DNA from: Variovorax sp. ZS18.2.2 | Lineage (GTDB): Bacteria > Pseudomonadota > Gammaproteobacteria > Burkholderiales > Burkholderiaceae_C | Reading direction: 5' to 3' | Length of the DNA: 64,000 bases | NCBI RefSeq assembly: GCF_024701975.1 | Contig: NZ_JANLNM010000008.1 | Span: forward strand, 248,001 to 312,000 | Shown: positions 53,678-62,193 of the stretch, piece after piece | Position numbering within the stretch: the first letter of the stretch is position 1 | How the letters are laid out: each line of letters begins with the position of its first letter | Translations under genes and position numbers: made by a program | Notes under the pieces: model-generated | Told to the model about the DNA's origin: nothing | Database searches by the model: none | Seen by the model: only the letters and a program-made list of their open reading frames with translations

Positions 53678-54070
53678 TCAGGAGATGCGCGGAGGTGCGC
53701 GAGGCTGCGCAGTCGACCACGCGAACAATGTGCGCGGCGCTGCGAGAAAGAGCTCGGGCAGGCCGTACCGCAGCGTCGGCACGAACAGCACCGGCGACGA
53801 TGCGGGCGCAAGACCCGGTTGTGCAGCGTGCGACGAGCAGTACGGGCAGTGTTGCTGGGCATGATCGCCCGGCTGCTTCGTCCTGGACGGTTCGGCGGCT
53901 GCGTCGTCGACATGAACCAACTGCTGACCGAGGATCGTGCAGACCTCGATCCATTGCGCGCCTTGCGACGATTGAAATGCATGCGACAGAACCGGTGCGA
54001 CAGAGCCCATCAGGACCGCGACGCAGGCGATCCATGAGATGAGTTTTCCGAGGCGGTGGCCGACACGCAT
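53678..54070 (-). CDS. DUF2946 family protein
   Basis: 130 residues from ATG 54070. An N-terminal signal or membrane segment (LISWIACVAVLMGSVAPVLS) precedes the family Cys region: WIEVCTILG, and HCPYCSSHAAQPG with paired Cys and His that could bind metal. DUF2946 genes usually accompany metal (often copper) uptake or delivery genes. It lies 89 bases upstream of the TonB receptor pseudogene. A second DUF2946 gene is at 57210. Confidence 0.8.
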   Translation of the reverse strand: MRVGHRLGKLISWIACVAVLMGSVAPVLSHAFQSSQGAQWIEVCTILGQQLVHVDDAAAEPSRTKQPGDHAQQHCPYCSSHAAQPGLAPASSPVLFVPTLRYGLPELFLAAPRTLFAWSTAQPRAPPRIS

Positions 54071-54091
54071 GGCGCGGATTCTAGATGTCTG

Positions 54092-54190
54092 AATCGAGGC
54101 CTGACTGTGGACGCCAGCGGCAATTTCTATGTGGCCGACACGGGAAACATCCGGCTCCGCAAGATCACACCACCTGCGCCCGGGCCATGA
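54092..54190 (+). pseudogene. C-terminal fragment of an NHL-repeat protein
   Basis: From about 54092 the plus strand reads in one frame LTVDASGNFYVADTGNIRLR then KITPPAPGP and a stop at 54188-54190. DASGNxYVADTGNxxxRK is the NHL beta-propeller repeat. No start codon or upstream repeats are present; the rest of the gene has been lost. Confidence 0.7.
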
Positions 54191-54243
54191 GCCGCAGGGC
54201 CGCTCCCAAGGCATCTTTCGACCCAGTGAAGACCACCGACACT

Positions 54244-54305
54244 GCTGAAACGGCTCTCCGCTAAAGTCAAAAGCCCCAGGTAGATCGACTACCTGGGGCT
54301 TTTTC
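54244..54305. repeat. Second copy of the tRNA-flanking sequence and terminator, tRNA body missing
   Basis: GCTGAAACGGCTCT (54244-54257) equals 44706-44719, which is the tRNA 5' flank plus its first six bases. It runs at once into TCTCCGCTAAAGTCAAAA and a hairpin AAAAGCCCCAGGTAG / CTACCTGGGGCTTTT (54269-54283, 54289-54303), matching 44807-44858. The 88 bases carrying the tRNA are absent, with TCT as shared junction bases. The hairpin should still terminate transcription. Confidence 0.85.
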
Positions 54306-54333
54306 CGTCTGGCCGTACCGAGAGTCCCCGCCC

Positions 54334-55581
54334 ATGAACCTGCCCCAGCAATCCCAGCCAGACATGCCGCCCGAGGTCGATGCCACAGGCGACATCCGCT
54401 CGCGCGGCACGGTGCTCGAAGTTCTGCTCGCATTCCTCAAGCTCGGCCTGACATCTTTCGGCGGACCGGTCGCGCACCTCGGCTACTTCCGCGCGGAGTT
54501 CGTCGAGCGCCGCAAATGGCTGGACGACAAGAGCTACTCGGACCTGGTGGCGCTGTGCCAGTTCCTGCCCGGGCCCGCGAGCAGCCAGGTCGGCATCGCG
54601 CTGGGACTGGGGCGCGCGGGCTGGGGCGGTGCGATGGCCGCATGGATCGGCTTCACGCTCCCTTCGGCAGCGGTGCTCATTCTGTTTGCGGCCGGCGTCA
54701 CGCAATGGGCGGCCCTTTCGCAATCGGGCGCCGTGCATGGTTTGAAGGTCGTCGCAGTCGCCGTCGTCGCGCAGGCGGTGTGGGGCATGGCCAAGTCGCT
54801 GTGCCCCGATCGCCTGCGTGCAGGCGTGGCCATCGCCGCGGCGCTGCTGGTGCTGGCGGTTCCCTCGGCGATGGGACAGATCACGGCCATCGTCGCGGGC
54901 GGCCTGGTCGGGCGATGGGCGCTGAAGCTCGGTCATCTTCCCACCGCCCAACACCGCGACTACGGTGTGAGCAAGGTGACCGGTGCCGCCCTGCTGGTTC
55001 TCTTCGTCGTCCTGCTCGCGGCGTTGCCGTTGCTGGCCGCGACGATGCACTCGCCGATGCTGTCTGTCGTTGCAAGCTTCTATCAGGCGGGAGCGCTGGT
55101 CTTTGGCGGCGGGCACGTCGTGCTCCCTTTGCTGCAGGCAGGGGTGGTGCCCGCAGGCCTGGTCTCGAACGATGTCTTCCTCGCGGGCTACGGCGCCGCC
55201 CAGGCGGTGCCGGGCCCTCTGTTCACGTTCGCGGCCTTCCTTGGCGCCGTCATGCCCAGCCCGTTTGGCGGCTGGCTGGGCGGGCTGGCATTGCTTCTTG
55301 CCATCTTCCTCCCCGCCGCGCTGCTCGTGGTCGGCGCGCTCCCTTTCTGGGAGACCCTGCGGCAGCGCGACGGTGTGCAGCGCGCGATGGCCGGCATCAA
55401 TGCCGCGGTCGTCGGCGTCCTGCTGGCGGCGCTCTACGACCCGGTGTGGACGAGCGCCATCCACTCGCCAGCCGATTTCGGATTGGCCCTGGCGGCATTC
55501 GGGCTGCTGGTCTACGCGCGTCTTTCGCCGGTGCTGGTCGTTGCGCTGGCCGCTGTCGCCGGATGGCTGCTTGCCCTCTGA
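54334..55581 (+). CDS. chrA: Chromate transporter ChrA
   Basis: 415 residues, the long two-domain form. Each half has the CHR pattern: FLKLGLTSFGGPVAHLGYFR and LCQFLPGPASSQVGIALG in the N-half, FYQAGALVFGGGHVVLPLLQ and GYGAAQAVPGPLFTFAAFLG in the C-half. About ten to twelve hydrophobic segments. ChrA exports chromate from the cytoplasm. The first gene after the island, 29 bases beyond the duplicated terminator. Confidence 0.94.
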   Translation: MNLPQQSQPDMPPEVDATGDIRSRGTVLEVLLAFLKLGLTSFGGPVAHLGYFRAEFVERRKWLDDKSYSDLVALCQFLPGPASSQVGIALGLGRAGWGGAMAAWIGFTLPSAAVLILFAAGVTQWAALSQSGAVHGLKVVAVAVVAQAVWGMAKSLCPDRLRAGVAIAAALLVLAVPSAMGQITAIVAGGLVGRWALKLGHLPTAQHRDYGVSKVTGAALLVLFVVLLAALPLLAATMHSPMLSVVASFYQAGALVFGGGHVVLPLLQAGVVPAGLVSNDVFLAGYGAAQAVPGPLFTFAAFLGAVMPSPFGGWLGGLALLLAIFLPAALLVVGALPFWETLRQRDGVQRAMAGINAAVVGVLLAALYDPVWTSAIHSPADFGLALAAFGLLVYARLSPVLVVALAAVAGWLLAL

Positions 55582-55598
55582 GGCCGAAGCCTCCGGCG

Positions 55599-56045
55599 CT
55601 ACTCGTTGATCTCCGGTTCCACCAGCCTTGCGAGATTCTGCAGCGACTCCTGCCAGCCGAGATAGCAGGCTTCCACCGGAATCACTTCGGGCAGCCCTTC
55701 CTGGACGATGCTCAGCTCGGTGCCGACCGACACCTGCTTCAGCGTGACCGTCACCTGGACCTTCCCGGGCAGGTTCGGATCGTCGAAAACGTCGGTGTAG
55801 CGCAGCCGTTCGTTCGGCACGAGCTCCAGGTATTCGCCGCCGAACGAATGGCTCTTGCCCGTGGTGAAGTTCGTGAACGACATCCTGTACTTGCCGCCCA
55901 CCTTGGCCTCCATCTCGTGGACCTTGCCCGTGAAGCCGTTGGGCGGCAACCACCGCGCCTTGGCGTCGGCATCGAGGAATGCCCGATAGACCTTTTCGGG
56001 TTTTGCGGCGAGGACGCGATGCAATCTGACCGTGTTGGTGCTCAT
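55599..56045 (-). CDS. SRPBCC / AHSA1-like domain protein
   Basis: 148 residues from ATG 56045. The family start VRLHRVLAAKPEKVYRAFLD leads to KARWLPPNGFTGKV, YRMSFTNFTTGKSHSFGGEY and VIPVEACYLGWQESLQNLAR near the end. This is the Aha1-C-like SRPBCC fold with a hydrophobic ligand cavity; the ligand is unknown. Convergent with chrA. Confidence 0.88.
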   Translation of the reverse strand: MSTNTVRLHRVLAAKPEKVYRAFLDADAKARWLPPNGFTGKVHEMEAKVGGKYRMSFTNFTTGKSHSFGGEYLELVPNERLRYTDVFDDPNLPGKVQVTVTLKQVSVGTELSIVQEGLPEVIPVEACYLGWQESLQNLARLVEPEINE

Positions 56046-56149
56046 GGTTCTTCCTTTCGAAACCGCGAGCCTACGGACATCCAATCTGCATCACAAGGAC
56101 CGAGAAATCGTAGATCCTGCCAATGGCCCCCGCCGGGCGGAGCGTCCTT

Positions 56150-56590
56150 CTACGCAGTTTCCAGTCGCTCGGCCACTTCGTGCTTGCCCAGCTCTCTTAC
56201 AACGGCGAGCTTCTCGAGCTGCGCCGCGCGCGGCCGGGCCTTCCCCTGCTCCCAGTGATAGATCGTCTGGCCCGACACGCCCACGAGTTTCCCGTAGGAC
56301 GCGGCGGAGAGGCCGAGCTTGCTGCGATGCGCAGCCAGCCGCGTCGCGCTGAACCGCCGCTTCGGCCCCGACTCGCCCGCCTCATCGGAATCGTCGGCAG
56401 GCGCGCGCCGCGCGGAGCCCTTGGCGGCACGTCGCAGCTCTTTCTCCAGCGCACTCACCTGTCGCCGCAATGCAGCAATCGAGGCGCGATGGTTGGCGGA
56501 TGCCTTTTTGAGAATGTCGATCTCCGCGCGCACTTCTTTCCTGGCAACGCGTGAGATCTCGGCTTTGAGGATGGATGCAATATTTGGCAT
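56150..56590 (-). CDS. Coiled-coil HTH (XRE-like) regulator
   Basis: 146 residues from ATG 56590. N-terminal coiled coil (ILKAEISRVARKEVRAEIDI and RRQVSALEKELRRAA), a basic linker, then a C-terminal helix-turn-helix: LGLSAASYGKLVGVSGQTIY followed by HWEQGKARPR. Placing the HTH last is unusual for XRE proteins. A perfect palindrome 25 bases upstream could be its own operator. Confidence 0.8.
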   Translation of the reverse strand: MPNIASILKAEISRVARKEVRAEIDILKKASANHRASIAALRRQVSALEKELRRAAKGSARRAPADDSDEAGESGPKRRFSATRLAAHRSKLGLSAASYGKLVGVSGQTIYHWEQGKARPRAAQLEKLAVVRELGKHEVAERLETA

Positions 56591-56614
56591 GCCCGCATTG
56601 TGACCAAATCGTAA

Positions 56615-56628
56615 ACATCCGCGGATGT
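56615..56628. promoter_or_regulatory. 14-bp palindrome upstream of the HTH gene
   Basis: ACATCCGCGGATGT is a perfect inverted repeat 25 bases ahead of the HTH start codon. AAATCGTAAAC and CTGTAAACG flank it. Candidate autoregulatory site. Confidence 0.45.
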
Positions 56629-56694
56629 CAGGATCTGTAAACGAAATGGTGAGGTATGGAGCCTGGGGCCTGGGCAGGCGTCCGCGTGGTTCAC

Positions 56695-57126
56695 TCAGGG
56701 CACACGCACATAGACATCCGGCACGTACTTCTCCATGAGCGTGTGCGGCCGCGACGGCGGCGTGAAGTCGAACTTCGCATAGAGCCCATGCGCATCGCCG
56801 GTCGCCAGCATGAAGCGCCGCAGTCCCTGCAGTTGCGGATGGGCCATCACCGCAGCGACCAGCGCTGCGCTGTACCCCCTGCCGCGATGCTCCTTCAGCA
56901 CGAACACATCGACAAGGTAGGCGAAGGTCGCGAAGTCGGACACGACCCGCGCAAACGCCACTTGCGATTCGCCGAGAAAGCCGCCGAAGTTCAACGAGTT
57001 GCCGATGGACGTTCGCACGGTCTCGATCGGAATCTGCCGCGCCCACGCCGACTCTTCCGACAGGAAGCGATGGATGAGCGACACGTCCAGGTCCTCGATT
57101 GCGGTGGAGATTCGAAGTTGATGCAT
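56695..57126 (-). CDS. GNAT-family N-acetyltransferase
   Basis: 143 residues from ATG 57126 (upstream Met codons in the same frame are possible). Acetyl-CoA loop VFVLKEHRGRGYSAALVAAV matches the RxxGxG/A motif; GLRRFMLATGDAHGLYAKFDF follows, ending with the typical YxKFGF-like segment. Acceptor unknown. Divergent from the DUF2946 gene at 57210. Confidence 0.88.
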   Translation of the reverse strand: MHQLRISTAIEDLDVSLIHRFLSEESAWARQIPIETVRTSIGNSLNFGGFLGESQVAFARVVSDFATFAYLVDVFVLKEHRGRGYSAALVAAVMAHPQLQGLRRFMLATGDAHGLYAKFDFTPPSRPHTLMEKYVPDVYVRVP

Positions 57127-57209
57127 GTCGTCGAGCATAAGCAAAGCCCTTTCATTCGCGAAGTGCTGGCACATGACCCGGCCGCACCCGTCGCCGATAA
57201 TCCGCGCCA

Positions 57210-57611
57210 ATGCCCACGCCCTTCCACGCCGCACCAAACAGGCACGCAGCCCCTGCGGTCTGGCGGCGTCCGGGTGTGCCGCTGATCCGCTGGGCGCTGC
57301 TGTGGTTCGCGCTGTCGATCGGCGCAGCCATCGCCTCGCCGATGGTGCATCCGCTGTCGATGGAACTGGTCTGCTCGGCCAGTGGTTCGGTCAAGGCCAT
57401 CGTGCACACCGACGACGGCGCGCACGAACTGGGCACCGGTCATCTCGACTGCCCGCTGTGCGTGCTCGGCGGCGCACCGCCCGCGGCGCCAAGCGTCTCG
57501 CTGCCGGCCGTCGTGCCCGCGGTCCACGCGGCCGCAGCGGTCGCGCAGGCGCACATCGCCGCCATTACCGCAGCGCCGCCGCCGGCGCGCGGGCCGCCCT
57601 CGCTCTCCTGA
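57210..57611 (+). CDS. DUF2946 family protein of the copper-delivery cluster
   Basis: 133 residues. A membrane or signal segment (LIRWALLWFALSIGAAIASP) precedes MELVCSASGSVKAIVHTDDG and HLDCPLCVLGG, with three Cys and several His that could bind copper. The C-terminus is Ala/Pro-rich. It leads a plus-strand cluster with SCO and PCuAC genes, so a role in periplasmic copper handling is inferred. Confidence 0.82.
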   Translation: MPTPFHAAPNRHAAPAVWRRPGVPLIRWALLWFALSIGAAIASPMVHPLSMELVCSASGSVKAIVHTDDGAHELGTGHLDCPLCVLGGAPPAAPSVSLPAVVPAVHAAAAVAQAHIAAITAAPPPARGPPSLS

Positions 57612-57701
57612 TTCGCTTCCGGTTCCCGCGCATGCGACGCCGCATCGCGCGTTCCCGCCATTCATGCGCTCGCGTTCGCGCGACCGCCAGAGAGAGCCTT
57701 C

Positions 57702-58319
57702 ATGCACACGACACGACCTCGAAAATTTTCACGCCGCCATCTGCTCATCGCCGGCGGCGGCCTCGCCGCGCTGTCGCTCGCCGCCTGCGACAAGGTGCTG
57801 CCCGCGAGCTTCCACGGCATCGACATCACCGGCGCCAACTATGCGCAGGACTTCCGCCTGACCGACCCCGACGGCCGCGAGCGCACCGTGGCCGATTTCA
57901 AGGGCAAGGCCGTGATGCTGTTCTTCGGTTTCACGCAGTGCCCCGACGTCTGCCCCACCGCGCTGTTGCGCGCCGCCGAGATCCGACACATGCTCGGCGC
58001 CGATGGCGAGCGCCTGCAGGTGATCTTCGTCACCGTCGATCCGGAGCGCGACACGCCCGTCGTGCTCAAGGCCTACACGAACGCTTTCGATGCGAGCTTC
58101 ATCGGCCTCTACGGCGACCTGCAGAGAACCAGCGAGACGGCCAAGGCCTTCAAGGCCTATTACAAGAAAGTGCCCACCGGTTCCTCGTACACGATGGACC
58201 ATTCGGCCTTCAGCTACGTGTACGACCCGCAAGGAAAAATCCGGCTGGTGCTGCGCCACGAACAAGGCGCGCCGGAATGCGCCGAAGACCTGCGCACGAT
58301 TCTCAAGACGACCGCCTGA
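57702..58319 (+). CDS. SCO1/SenC family copper chaperone lipoprotein
   Basis: 205 residues. Lipobox LSLAAC (Cys29). Thioredoxin-like fold with the copper-binding CPDVCP (C80, C84) in FFGFTQCPDVCPTALLR and the third ligand H167 in TMDHSAFSYVYD. SCO proteins insert copper into the CuA site of cytochrome c oxidase or keep its thiols reduced. Downstream of a DUF2946 gene and 45 bases before PCuAC, its usual partner. Confidence 0.93.
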   Translation: MHTTRPRKFSRRHLLIAGGGLAALSLAACDKVLPASFHGIDITGANYAQDFRLTDPDGRERTVADFKGKAVMLFFGFTQCPDVCPTALLRAAEIRHMLGADGERLQVIFVTVDPERDTPVVLKAYTNAFDASFIGLYGDLQRTSETAKAFKAYYKKVPTGSSYTMDHSAFSYVYDPQGKIRLVLRHEQGAPECAEDLRTILKTTA

Positions 58320-58364
58320 ACTTCTGTTCAACCCGATCCATTCATATCCAAGGAGATTTCTCTC

Positions 58365-58850
58365 ATGACGAACATGACCCCCATCGCCCGCATCCTCGCC
58401 CTCTCCGCCGCTTCGTTCCTCGTGGCCACCGCGCACGCGCAGGTCACGGTGAAGGAGGCCTGGGTGCGTGCCACTGTGCCGCAGCAGCAGGCCACCGGCG
58501 CGTTCATGCAGCTCAGCGCCGCGAAGGACACCAAGCTCATCTCGGCCAGCTCGCCCGTCACGCCGATCGTCGAGGTCCACGAGATGGCCATGCAGGACGG
58601 CGTGATGCGCATGCGGCAAGTGCCGTCGGTCGTGCTGCCCGCGGGCAAGACGGTCGAGCTCAAGCCCGGCGGCTATCACGTGATGCTGCTGGACCTCAAG
58701 CAGCAGGTGAAGGAAGGCGACACGGTGCCGCTCACGCTGGTGTTCGAAGGCCAGGACGGCAAGCGCGAAACGCTGGAGGTGAAGGCGCCGGTGCGCGCGC
58801 TCAACGCCGCGGCCAAGCCCGCTGCCGCGCACGGCGAGCACAAGCACTGA
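58365..58850 (+). CDS. PCuAC-type periplasmic copper chaperone
   Basis: 161 residues, AAGGAG upstream. Signal peptide ends ATAHAQ. The Cu(I) motif is exactly H-X10-M-X21-H-X-M: H72, M83, H105 and M107. PCuAC hands copper to SCO or directly to cytochrome oxidase. His-rich tail (HGEHKH). Last gene of DUF2946-SCO-PCuAC. Confidence 0.93.
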   Translation: MTNMTPIARILALSAASFLVATAHAQVTVKEAWVRATVPQQQATGAFMQLSAAKDTKLISASSPVTPIVEVHEMAMQDGVMRMRQVPSVVLPAGKTVELKPGGYHVMLLDLKQQVKEGDTVPLTLVFEGQDGKRETLEVKAPVRALNAAAKPAAAHGEHKH

Positions 58851-58877
58851 GCGACGCCGCGAGAGAGGGTGCCGCGG

Positions 58878-59372
58878 CTAGCCGTCGACTTGCACCCGTC
58901 GCGCCGTCCCCGATTCGAAGAAGGCCGTGAAATAGCGGCCCGCCGATTCGAACAGGAACGTGGCGTCCCACGCCGCACGGACATCGCCATGCGCGGGAAC
59001 CGTGAAGCCGTCGAGCTGGAAGGCTGTGCGCCACGCCGAAGGAAATGGCTGCTGCGTCGCCCACGATACGAACTCCGGCTCGAACACCGGGCGACATCGC
59101 AGGAACAAGCCATCGAGGTCCGCAAGCTGCGCGCGACAGAACGCTTCCGCCGCGGGGTCCGGCCCCTGCGCCGTGCCATTCATGGTGACCGAGATGCGGC
59201 GGTCGTCGCTGCCGGGAACCTGGAGCTCCGCTTCCCAATAGCACTTCGATGTGTCCCTGTGCGCGAAGTACACGAGCTGCTCGAAGTAGGGATGACCGAC
59301 CTCCTTGTGCGACGACCTCCCGGTGAGATCGGCATTGAGAACGTCGAACAGTTTCTTGAAGAAGACGGGCAC
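58878..59372 (-). CDS. Hypothetical protein
   Basis: 164 residues from GTG 59372; an ATG at 59408 would add 12. Not recognised. It is cytoplasmic by composition, with mixed helices and strands, and aromatic-rich segments such as HPYFEQLVYFAHRDTSKCYW and GRYFTAFFESGTARR at the C-terminus. Good coding character and a full-length frame support it as real. Convergent with PCuAC. Confidence 0.6.
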   Translation of the reverse strand: MPVFFKKLFDVLNADLTGRSSHKEVGHPYFEQLVYFAHRDTSKCYWEAELQVPGSDDRRISVTMNGTAQGPDPAAEAFCRAQLADLDGLFLRCRPVFEPEFVSWATQQPFPSAWRTAFQLDGFTVPAHGDVRAAWDATFLFESAGRYFTAFFESGTARRVQVDG

Positions 59373-59639
59373 GCGCTTTCCCCCTCGAAAGCATCGTTCG
59401 CTGCGCACGAACGGCCGGCGATGTTACCCAAGACCGCCGCGCATCGCACAGGAAATCTGCTGGGGATTTCCCCTTATGCCGGTCACGAACCCACCGATTT
59501 GCGTAGCCCGGGCTCCCTCCTGGCCGAAGGGCTGCTCATTCAACAGGCAACGTGGTGGGAAGGCCCGTCAATGCTCGCTTTGAAGGGTGCGCTCCTCCGG
59601 CAACCCACAGAGTTGTCCACAGAAAAATCGAACAAGTCA

Positions 59640-61280
59640 TCAAACTGACTTCGCCGCGACATATCCCTTGAACAACTCGCGCAGCTTGGTTTTCAGCAGC
59701 TTGCCGGTGGCTGTATGCGGCAGGCTGTCGACGAAAGCCACGTCCTCGGGCAGCCACCACTTCGCCACGCGCGTCGAAAGAAAAGTGAGCAGTTCCTCGC
59801 CCGTGACCTCCGCGCCCGCGCGCTTCACCACGATGAGCAGTGGCCGCTCCTGCCACTTCGGATGTGCGATGCCGATCACCGCGGCCTCTGCCACGGCCGG
59901 GTGCGCGCTCGCGGCGTTCTCCAGGTCGATCGACGAAATCCACTCGCCGCCCGACTTGATGACGTCCTTCCCGCGGTCGACCAACTGCACATAGCCGTCT
60001 TCGTCGATGGTGGCGACGTCGCCCGTCGGAAAGAAGCCTTCGGCATCGAGCACCGATCCGCCCTCGCCCTTGAAGTAGCCGCTCGCGATCCAAGGCCCGC
60101 GCACATGCAGGTGGCCGAAGGCCTTGCCGTCGTGCGGCAGGCGCCGGTCGTCCTCGCCGACGATCTTGATCTCCACGCCCCACACACCGCGGCCCTGCTT
60201 CATCTTCACCGTGGTCTGCTCCTCCTTCGATAGCGCGCGGTGCTTGGGCAGCAGGTTGCCGATCACGCCGATCGGGCTGGTCTCGGTCATGCCCCAGCCC
60301 TGCACGAAGTCGGCGCCGAAGTCGCGCTCGAAGCGTTCGATCATGGCGCGCGGCGTGGCCGCGCCGCCCACGCCGATGCGCTTCAGGCCGATCGCATGCG
60401 TGTCGATCTCGGGGTGCGCGTCGAAGTACTGGAAAAGCATCAGCCAGATGGTGGGCACGGCCTGCGAGAAGCCGACCTTCTCGTCGCGCATCAGCTCGTA
60501 CAGGCTCTCCGGGTCCATGTGCGGGCCGGGCATCACCAGCTTCATGCCGGTCATGGCCGCCGCATACGGCATGCCCCAGGCGTTGGCATGGAACATCGGC
60601 ACCGCGAGCAGCAGCGTCATCTGCGAGTTGACGCCGAAGGTATCGGGCGCGCACTCCATCAACGAATGCAGCACGGTGGAGCGGTGCGAATACAAGACAC
60701 CCTTGGGGTTGCCTGTAGTGCCCGAGGTGTAGCAGAGCGACGAGGCGGTGCGCTCGTCGAACTCGGGCCAGGCGTATTGCTCGCTCTGCGCACCGACCAG
60801 CTCGTCGTAGCACAGCAGGTTCGGCACATCGATGGCGGGCATGTGCGCGCGGTCGGCCATCGCGATGAAGGCGCGCACGGTCTTGAGCTGCGGCGCGAGC
60901 TTCTCGACCAGCGGCGCGAAGGTCGTGTCGAAGAACAGCACCTTGTCTTCCGCGTGGTTGACGATGTAGTCGATCTGCTCCGGAAAGAGCCGCGGGTTCA
61001 CCGTGTGCAGCACCGCGCCCGAGCCCGAGACGCCGTAGTACAGCGCGAGGTGCCGATACGTGTTCCATGCGAGCGTGCCCACGCGGTCGCCGGGCTCGAT
61101 GCCGAGCACCTTCATCGCGTTGGCCACCTGCTTCGAGCGGCGCTGCACCTCCCCGTAGTTGGTGCGGTGGACCGGCCCCTCCACCGTGCGCCCCACGATC
61201 TCGGCATGCGGGTGGAAGGTGGCCGCATGGTCGATCAGCGAAGAGATCAACAGCGGGCGGTCTTGCATCAATCCGAACAT
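59640..61280 (-). CDS. AMP-binding acyl-CoA synthetase (long/medium-chain type)
   Basis: 546 residues from ATG 61280. Adenylation motifs: LCYTSGTTGNPKGVLYSHRS (A3), QGWGMTETSP (A5), TGDVATIDEDGY (A7) and VDRGKDVIKSGGEWIS (A8). The catalytic Lys in HTATGKLLKTKLRE lies near the end. It activates a fatty or aromatic acid to its CoA thioester. The substrate cannot be told. Divergent from the nitroreductase. Confidence 0.93.
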   Translation of the reverse strand: MFGLMQDRPLLISSLIDHAATFHPHAEIVGRTVEGPVHRTNYGEVQRRSKQVANAMKVLGIEPGDRVGTLAWNTYRHLALYYGVSGSGAVLHTVNPRLFPEQIDYIVNHAEDKVLFFDTTFAPLVEKLAPQLKTVRAFIAMADRAHMPAIDVPNLLCYDELVGAQSEQYAWPEFDERTASSLCYTSGTTGNPKGVLYSHRSTVLHSLMECAPDTFGVNSQMTLLLAVPMFHANAWGMPYAAAMTGMKLVMPGPHMDPESLYELMRDEKVGFSQAVPTIWLMLFQYFDAHPEIDTHAIGLKRIGVGGAATPRAMIERFERDFGADFVQGWGMTETSPIGVIGNLLPKHRALSKEEQTTVKMKQGRGVWGVEIKIVGEDDRRLPHDGKAFGHLHVRGPWIASGYFKGEGGSVLDAEGFFPTGDVATIDEDGYVQLVDRGKDVIKSGGEWISSIDLENAASAHPAVAEAAVIGIAHPKWQERPLLIVVKRAGAEVTGEELLTFLSTRVAKWWLPEDVAFVDSLPHTATGKLLKTKLRELFKGYVAAKSV

Positions 61281-61456
61281 GTTCTTGTCTCCTGTGCGCC
61301 GGGGAAATCTCATGCGGCGGCCGGCTGCATCGTAGGCAGGGGCCTCCGCACGCCACATCGTCGGAACGGACGATTGAGCACCCCGGGGTTGTCCCTAGCA
61401 TCGGCCTCGTTCAAGATGAACGCATCCCCGCTCTCTTCCCGAATGAAAGCCAAAGC

Positions 61457-62128
61457 ATGAACGTGTACGAAGCCGTTGCGAGCCGTCGATCGGTGCGCGA
61501 ATTTTTGGGCACGCCCGTGGCGCCCGATGTCATCCGCCGCGTGCTGCAGGAAGCCTTGCGCGCGCCCTCGGGCGGCAACCTGCAGCCCTGGCACCTGCAT
61601 GTGGTGGGCGGCGAGCGGCTCGACGAACTCAAGGCCCTCATGCGCACCCGCGTGCACGAAACGCCGACCGGCGAAGGCAGCGAGTACGACATCTACCCGC
61701 GCGAGCTCGTCGCGCCGTACCGCGACCGCCGCTTCGCAGTCGGCGAGGCGATGTATGCGCGCCTGGGCATTCCGCGCGAGGACAAGGCCGCGCGGCGCGA
61801 ATGGTTTGCGCGCAACTACCAGTTCTTCGGCGCACCGCTCGCACTGTTCTGCACGGTCGATCGCCGCATGGGCCCGCCGCAGTGGTCCGACCTCGGGATG
61901 ATGTTGCAGAACGTCATGCTGCTGCTGCGCGCCGAAGGGCTCGACAGCTGCCCGCAGGAATGCTGGGCGATCTATCCGCAGACCATCGGCCGGTTCATCG
62001 AACTGCCGCCCGAGCGCATGCTGTTCACCGGCATGTCCATCGGGTATGCGGACCGGAGCAAGCCGCTCGATGCACTGGTGACCGAGCGCGCACCGCTGGC
62101 CGAAGTGGCCGAATTCATCGGCATCTGA
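61457..62128 (+). CDS. Nitroreductase family FMN oxidoreductase
   Basis: 223 residues from ATG 61457. FMN-binding ASRRSVREFLGTPV at the N-terminus, LRAPSGGNLQPWHLHVV, LGMMLQNVMLLLRAEGLDSC and the closing MSIGYADRSKPLD. Family members reduce nitro groups, quinones or related acceptors with NAD(P)H. Followed 65 bases later by the phosphodiesterase. Confidence 0.92.
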   Translation: MNVYEAVASRRSVREFLGTPVAPDVIRRVLQEALRAPSGGNLQPWHLHVVGGERLDELKALMRTRVHETPTGEGSEYDIYPRELVAPYRDRRFAVGEAMYARLGIPREDKAARREWFARNYQFFGAPLALFCTVDRRMGPPQWSDLGMMLQNVMLLLRAEGLDSCPQECWAIYPQTIGRFIELPPERMLFTGMSIGYADRSKPLDALVTERAPLAEVAEFIGI

Positions 62129-62193
62129 TCCACAGGACATCGGCAGGGGGAACGAATCCTGCTTGGCTGCAGGAAACCACGAAACTCCCTTCC

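Noticed and set aside
53652..53864. Short plus-strand frame opposite the DUF2946 gene
   Set aside because: No ribosome-binding site or recognisable motif; the opposite strand has a signal segment and the DUF2946 Cys pattern.
59613..59621. DnaA-box-like TTGTCCACA
   Set aside because: A single site with no cluster, no AT-rich unwinding element and no dnaA or dnaN nearby; not evidence of an origin.
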